Source of the DNA: RXOA01 sp964547105
GTDB lineage: Bacteria; Bipolaricaulota; Bipolaricaulia; UBA7950; UBA9294
Reading direction: 5' to 3'
Assembly (NCBI GenBank): GCA_964547105.1
Contig: CAZJLO010000018.1
Coordinates: forward strand, 1 to 33,468
Length of the DNA stretch: 33,468 nt
Part shown: piece after piece, positions 30,020 through 33,468 of the stretch
Numbering within the stretch: position 1 is the stretch's first letter
Layout: each line of letters starts with the position of its first letter
Made by a program: the position numbers and the translations under genes
The notes under the pieces: model-generated
What the model was told of the DNA's origin: nothing
Seen by the model: only the letters and a program-made list of their open reading frames with translations
Databases searched by the model: none

Positions 30020-31057
30020 ATGCCCGAACTACGAAAAGGCCCCGTCCGCAATCAATGGGTCATTGTCGCCCCCGAGCGCGCCAAGCGTCCCTCCGACTAC
30101 CTGCCATCCCGTGTCGACAAGCCGGAGGTTCAGGACTTGTCGAACTGCCCGTTCTGCCCCGGTAACGAAAGCATGACTCCATCCGAGGTTTACCGCGTCG
30201 ATGCCAACGACGGAACGTGGCGAATCCGGGTGGTCCCCAATCGTTTTCCGATCCTACAAAAGTACGACGACCTCGCTCGCGTATCATTCGAAGGTCTGTT
30301 TGCCCGTATGAACGGTCTCGGAGCGCACGAAGTCGTCATTGAGACACCCGATCACAACAGGGACCTGCCCGATCTCTCGGAAGATCAGGTCAAGCATGTC
30401 GTCGATGCATACGTTTCTCGCCTGTTGACGCTGATGGAAAACCCCGATCACCAATACGTGCTGCTGTTCAAGAATCACGGCGACCAGGCCGGCGCCAGTT
30501 TGCTCCACCCACACTCGCAGATCATTGCCACCCCGATCGTCCCTCAGGCCGTTCGCGACGCGCTCGCCCGTGGGCGGTCTCACTTCGCGCGCAATCACCG
30601 ATGTCTATTCTGCGATGTTCTTCTGAGCGAACAGCGATCCGGAGATCGTATTGTCGAGGAGGCGGACGGGTTCGTCGTGTGGGCCCCATATGATTCGCGG
30701 TTCCCGTTCGAGTTGCTGATCTGCCCCAGGACGCATGCGCACGACTTCGCGACCCTTCGCGACGACCAACGCCGGGGGTTCGCACGAATCCTGAAGCGAA
30801 CGTTGGGCCGATTGAAGGCACTGTTGGGCGATGTCCCGTACAACTTCGTGCTGCAGAACTCGCCCAATCCACCGCCTCACGCCCGGAGGACCGAATACTC
30901 GACCACGCTTCGATACGACTATCATTGGCGATTGGAAATCATCCCCCGACTGACGACGGTTGCCGGCTTCGAGTGGGGGACAGGTTTCTATATCAACCCG
31001 ATGCCGCCCGAACAGGCCGCGGCCTACCTCCGTGAGATCCGCGAGGATCAGTTGTAG
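30020..31057 (+). CDS. galT: Galactose-1-phosphate uridylyltransferase
   Basis: 345 residues. Moves UMP between UDP-glucose and galactose-1-phosphate (Leloir pathway). Starts 'MPELRKGPVRNQWVIVAPER', has the zinc pair C43/C46 in 'NCPFCPGNE', 'NHGDQAGASLLHPHSQI' with the H-P-H motif (H163, nucleophile H165), and a second GalT half with 'FPFELLICPRTH' and 'FVLQNSPNPP'. GGGGGA lies five bases before the ATG; an open frame extending upstream has no family match. No other gal genes are here, so its partner may be elsewhere, or it may serve as an ADP/UDP-sugar enzyme in glycogen-type metabolism. Confidence 0.95.
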   Translation: MPELRKGPVRNQWVIVAPERAKRPSDYLPSRVDKPEVQDLSNCPFCPGNESMTPSEVYRVDANDGTWRIRVVPNRFPILQKYDDLARVSFEGLFARMNGLGAHEVVIETPDHNRDLPDLSEDQVKHVVDAYVSRLLTLMENPDHQYVLLFKNHGDQAGASLLHPHSQIIATPIVPQAVRDALARGRSHFARNHRCLFCDVLLSEQRSGDRIVEEADGFVVWAPYDSRFPFELLICPRTHAHDFATLRDDQRRGFARILKRTLGRLKALLGDVPYNFVLQNSPNPPPHARRTEYSTTLRYDYHWRLEIIPRLTTVAGFEWGTGFYINPMPPEQAAAYLREIREDQL

Positions 31058-31074
31058 CTCCAGTGGAAAAGACA

Positions 31075-31109
31075 AAGCGTCCGCTGGCGTGTCAATCCTG
31101 CGGACGCTT
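31075..31109. terminator. Bidirectional terminator between galT and pfkA
   Basis: Perfect 10-bp arms AAGCGTCCGC (31075-31084) and GCGGACGCTT (31100-31109) with a 15-base loop. On the minus strand it is followed by TTTGTCTTTT, so it ends the fba-pfkA transcript; on the plus strand it lies 17 bases after the galT stop with a weaker T-run. Confidence 0.8.
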
Positions 31110-31134
31110 CGCTCATCTTCTCGGGCCCGGTGTT

Positions 31135-32160
31135 CTACTCGAATAACTCCAGCAGGTATCGGAGACCCTCGTGAACAGGACGCGGCTCCTTGAGCGCCTC
31201 GCTGAGAGGTACCGGGACAATGGCTGTTGCTTGAAGCGCGGTCATGACATCGAATTGCCCGCCTTCCGCGAACTCGATCGCCGCTGCGCCGAACCGACTG
31301 GCAAGAATCCGATCGAACGGAGCCGGGCTTCCTCCTCGTTGTAGGTAGGCAAGATTGGTGACTCGAACCGGCATTTGCATCCGCTCCGATAGCCGGTTGG
31401 CGATAAACTGCCCGACGCCGCCAAGGCGCGCATGCCCGAACGCATCCACCTTCGCCTCGGCAACGACCTGCCCCTCCGCGCCAAGAGGCGAAGCTCCTTC
31501 GGCGACAATAACGATGCTGAACCGCTTCTTGAGCCTCTCGCGCCGCTTGATCTTTGCGAAGATCGAGTCCATGTCAAATTCGATCTCCGGGATGAGAATG
31601 ACGTCGGCGCCCCCGGCAATTCCGCCATAGAGGCTGAGCCAGCCCGCGTCGCGTCCCATCACTTCCAGGATGAGCACGCGATGGTGCGACGCTGCCGTCG
31701 TATGAAGCCGATCGAGTGCTTCGGAGACAACCTCGATCGCGGACCAGAACCCAAGCGAGTAGTCGGTGAGGGCAATATCGTTGTCAATCGTCTGTGGAAT
31801 CCCGATCGCCTTGATCCCATAGGGGGCCAACCGGTGCGCCACTCCCATCGTGTCATCGCCGCCGATCACAATCAAAAAGTCGATTCCGTTCACGTCGAGC
31901 GTCTCGACGACCTGCTCCGGCCCACCGTCAACGCAGAACGGGTTCGTCCGCGAACTGCCGAGAATCGTCCCGCCAATGTGGAGAAGCCCGGAGACGTCGG
32001 CAACCGTGAGGGGCTGAACGAGGTTCTGCATCGGGCCTTTCCACCCTTCCAGAAACCCCATCACTTCTATGCCTCGCTTCGCACCGAACCGCACGATCGA
32101 ACGAAGCGCCGCATTGATCCCCGGGGAATCACCTCCGCCCGTCAGTACACCAGCTCGCAT
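31135..32160 (-). CDS. pfkA: 6-phosphofructokinase (phosphoryl donor uncertain)
   Basis: 341 residues. Phosphorylates fructose-6-phosphate in glycolysis. 'MRAGVLTGGGDSPGINAAL' (the PFK start), 'MGRDAGWLSLYGGIAGGAD' and 'LQRGGSPAPFDR' are characteristic. The donor-determining site reads 'GGDDTMG' (100-106), where Asp103 sits at the place that is Gly in ATP-type E. coli PfkA and Asp in PPi-dependent enzymes. The second determinant reads 'PQTIDND' (122-128): Gln123 instead of the Lys of PPi enzymes or Gly of ATP enzymes. So this enzyme could use PPi, ATP, or both. It starts 12 bases after fba with AGGAGGG upstream, so it is in one operon with the aldolase and translationally coupled. Confidence 0.93.
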   Translation of the reverse strand: MRAGVLTGGGDSPGINAALRSIVRFGAKRGIEVMGFLEGWKGPMQNLVQPLTVADVSGLLHIGGTILGSSRTNPFCVDGGPEQVVETLDVNGIDFLIVIGGDDTMGVAHRLAPYGIKAIGIPQTIDNDIALTDYSLGFWSAIEVVSEALDRLHTTAASHHRVLILEVMGRDAGWLSLYGGIAGGADVILIPEIEFDMDSIFAKIKRRERLKKRFSIVIVAEGASPLGAEGQVVAEAKVDAFGHARLGGVGQFIANRLSERMQMPVRVTNLAYLQRGGSPAPFDRILASRFGAAAIEFAEGGQFDVMTALQATAIVPVPLSEALKEPRPVHEGLRYLLELFE

Positions 32161-32172
32161 CGTATCGCCCTC

Positions 32173-33165
32173 CTAGTCGGTCAGGGCCTGCCCGCCGCTT
32201 CCCGCCTGGTCGAGAAGTGCGTGTGCAATCCGGCTGACGCCTTCCTGAACTGCTCTTCCGACCGCACGTGGATCGAATGCCTTCTTGTTCGGACTCCACT
32301 CGCTTCCCGAGAACAGGTTGATCACGTCGTCTTCGACGCCTTCCGGGGGGAGGATTTCCTGTTGATGCTCAAGATAGAACCGGCACGCCGCGCGACCGTA
32401 GCCATACTGGTAGTGTGTATCCTTGTTCAGCTTGCGGATGCCGAAGCGGATCACATCGTGGACCTGATCTGCAAGGAGGCCGGATGAGCCATGCAGCACA
32501 AGTGGAACCTCCAACTGCTCCTCGACAAGCCTGTCTCGAATGGCGCTCGCGATGTCCGTCCGCAGCTGGATATCCTTTCCCTTGGACACCCCGTGTTGGG
32601 TGCCGATCGAAATCGCCAATAAGTCGGCGCCGGTGGCGCGGATGAATTCCACCGCCTCATCGGGATCGGTATAGAACGCTTCGTCCGACTGGATTTCATC
32701 CTCAACGCCCTTGATCTTGCCAAGTTCCGCTTCGATCAGGATGCCGCTTCCCGCTGCCAGCCGAACAACATCACGGCTGATGCGCACATTCTCGTCGAAG
32801 CTCTCCTTCGAAGCATCGATCATGATCGAGGAGACCAGGCGTTCGTCGAGCGCCATCTCAATCAAGTCCATCTCGCCTTTGGTGAAATGGTCGAGATTGA
32901 TGAATACCTTGATCGGGAACGCTTCCGCAAGTTCGTGCACCATCCGGCACAGCGTTCGCAAGCCGACTCGTTTGTCGCCGCCGCCCATGTACTTCGCCGC
33001 CCCCGGGCTGATCTGAACAACCAGATCCGACTCGGCGTCGGCATACGTCGTCAGCAAAGCAAGTAGAATATTCGGCTCGGCAATGTTGTTGGCCATGAAT
33101 GCGAAGCCGTTCTTCTCGGCCTTCCGATACGCTTCGCGTAGGCTTTCTCCTCCAGCAAATGGCAT
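32173..33165 (-). CDS. fba: Class II fructose-bisphosphate aldolase
   Basis: 330 residues. Zinc-dependent cleavage of fructose-1,6-bisphosphate to dihydroxyacetone phosphate and glyceraldehyde-3-phosphate. The likely metal and active-site residues are visible: D92/H93 in 'NLDHF' (usually HLDHG), E147 in 'IEAELGKI', H191 in 'IGTQHGVSKG', H225 in 'LHGSSGL', and 'GIRKLNKDT' near the phosphate site. The long C-terminus fits the larger class II enzymes. The start has GGAGGTGA immediately upstream, and pfkA follows after 12 bases, so the two are an operon for the fructose-phosphate steps of glycolysis. Confidence 0.94.
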   Translation of the reverse strand: MPFAGGESLREAYRKAEKNGFAFMANNIAEPNILLALLTTYADAESDLVVQISPGAAKYMGGGDKRVGLRTLCRMVHELAEAFPIKVFINLDHFTKGEMDLIEMALDERLVSSIMIDASKESFDENVRISRDVVRLAAGSGILIEAELGKIKGVEDEIQSDEAFYTDPDEAVEFIRATGADLLAISIGTQHGVSKGKDIQLRTDIASAIRDRLVEEQLEVPLVLHGSSGLLADQVHDVIRFGIRKLNKDTHYQYGYGRAACRFYLEHQQEILPPEGVEDDVINLFSGSEWSPNKKAFDPRAVGRAVQEGVSRIAHALLDQAGSGGQALTD

Positions 33166-33168
33166 CCC

Positions 33169-33363
33169 TCACCTCCGTACGTAGCCCGGGGCCTCTGGAC
33201 GGATCATCCACCCGTCTGCAAGAACCTTCCCGGATTCGTTCATCACGATTCTCCAGCGCGTTGGCCGCTTCTCAGGGCGTAATGCGTCTCCCCAACGGCT
33301 GAGGCAAGCGTACACCCTTGCGTGGAAGCAAGGAGAGTCGGCGTTTGTATCCCTGCCCGGCAC
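33169..33363 (-). CDS. Possible small protein upstream of fba
   Basis: A 64-residue open frame with GTG start whose TGA overlaps the fba Shine-Dalgarno and ends 3 bases before the fba ATG. Its composition is protein-like ('VYACLSRWGDALRPEK', 'RWRIVMNESGKVLADGWMIR'), and the same frame is open another 66 bases upstream without an ATG, GTG or TTG, so the start is uncertain. No family is recognised. It could be a real small gene coupled to fba, the end of a disrupted gene, or chance. Confidence 0.35.
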   Translation of the reverse strand: MPGRDTNADSPCFHARVYACLSRWGDALRPEKRPTRWRIVMNESGKVLADGWMIRPEAPGYVRR

Positions 33364-33388
33364 CTGAACTGCTCGATCAGGAACCTGA

Positions 33389-33466
33389 TCATATCCAATC
33401 GAGGTGCGAATCGTAGTCGCTCACTAGCAGCCATCGGGGAGGCTCGTCCTCTTCAATCGTCGGGAA
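33389..33466 (-). CDS. Possible C-terminal end of an upstream gene (partial)
   Basis: From the right edge, one minus-strand frame is open and ends in 'RWLLVSDYDSHLDWI' and a TGA. The Asp/Trp-rich end and G/C-rich third positions look coding, but only 25 codons are visible. It could be the end of a gene upstream of the fba operon. The family cannot be named. Confidence 0.3.
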   Translation of the reverse strand, partial: FPTIEEDEPPRWLLVSDYDSHLDWI

Positions 33467-33468
33467 TC

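Noticed and set aside
1..33468. CRISPR arrays, insertion sequences, att sites, phage genes
   Set aside because: No regularly spaced repeats, transposase or integrase motifs, or long direct repeats were found by reading both strands; a computed repeat search could still find short ones.

Overview
The window is a piece of a bacterial chromosome from a draft assembly: three runs of N (8734-8833, 10384-10393, 17997-18096) are scaffold gaps. It is G+C rich (by eye a little under 60%), densely coded on both strands, and carries bacterial housekeeping genes (ftsZ, ruvB, glmS, tsaB, ribF, rpmB, rpmF, dtd, floA, mscL). A four-subunit ferredoxin-dependent 2-oxoacid oxidoreductase and the absence of respiratory genes suggest an anaerobe. 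Many proteins are recognisable but divergent, which fits an uncultured lineage. Bipolaricaulota (Acetothermia) is my guess for the phylum, but the window alone does not prove it. I see no prophage, insertion sequence, CRISPR array or other clear sign of recent transfer.

Layout. 1-2564 (+): the end of a surface protein made of PKD domains, then a GNAT-type acetyltransferase. 2609-4720 (-): ftsZ followed 30 bases later by an OmpR-type response regulator. The FtsZ has an N-terminal extension of about 110 residues that resembles DnaA domain I or the DnaX C-terminal domain. 4812-5108 (+): a small membrane protein, divergent from ftsZ. 5159-6511 (-): a tRNA(CAU), an RNase H-like protein, dtd and rpmF behind one strong promoter. 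6608-9777 (-): glmS and a secreted DUF4097-like protein. 9898-11298 (+): HAD phosphatase and plsC. 11334-12680 (+): UMF1-type MFS transporter, convergent with a nitroreductase. 13550-15901 (+): trkH-trkA potassium uptake. 15891-17627 (-): a CsgG-like protein and a secreted protein of unknown function. 17863-21276 (+): mscL, nfeD-floA with a coupled 39-codon ORF, and a CDP-alcohol phosphotransferase homologue. 21273-22319 (-): ruvB. 22433-29726 (+): ribF, tsaB, rpmB, an S1-domain protein, korDABC, a Nudix hydrolase and a PEP-synthase-like protein, mostly overlapping or nearly touching. 30020-31057 (+): galT. 31135-33165 (-): fba-pfkA, sharing a bidirectional terminator with galT.

How the parts fit. 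The right half is central carbon metabolism: sugar phosphates enter glycolysis through galT, pfkA and fba, and 2-oxoacids are oxidised with ferredoxin by Kor/Vor. The middle is envelope and turgor biology: Trk potassium uptake, MscL, NfeD/FloA membrane microdomains, PlsC and the CDP-alcohol enzyme for lipids, GlmS for amino sugars. The left holds the most unusual module, a division protein fused to a replication-type domain and probably co-transcribed with a response regulator.

A second thread is transcription starts. Several genes have a TTGnnn / TAnnnT promoter whose -10 box ends only 6-11 bases before the ATG, with no Shine-Dalgarno site, as expected for leaderless mRNAs. The tRNA has the same spacing between its -10 box and its mature 5' end. 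Other genes in the window have ordinary strong Shine-Dalgarno sites, including before TTG and GTG starts.
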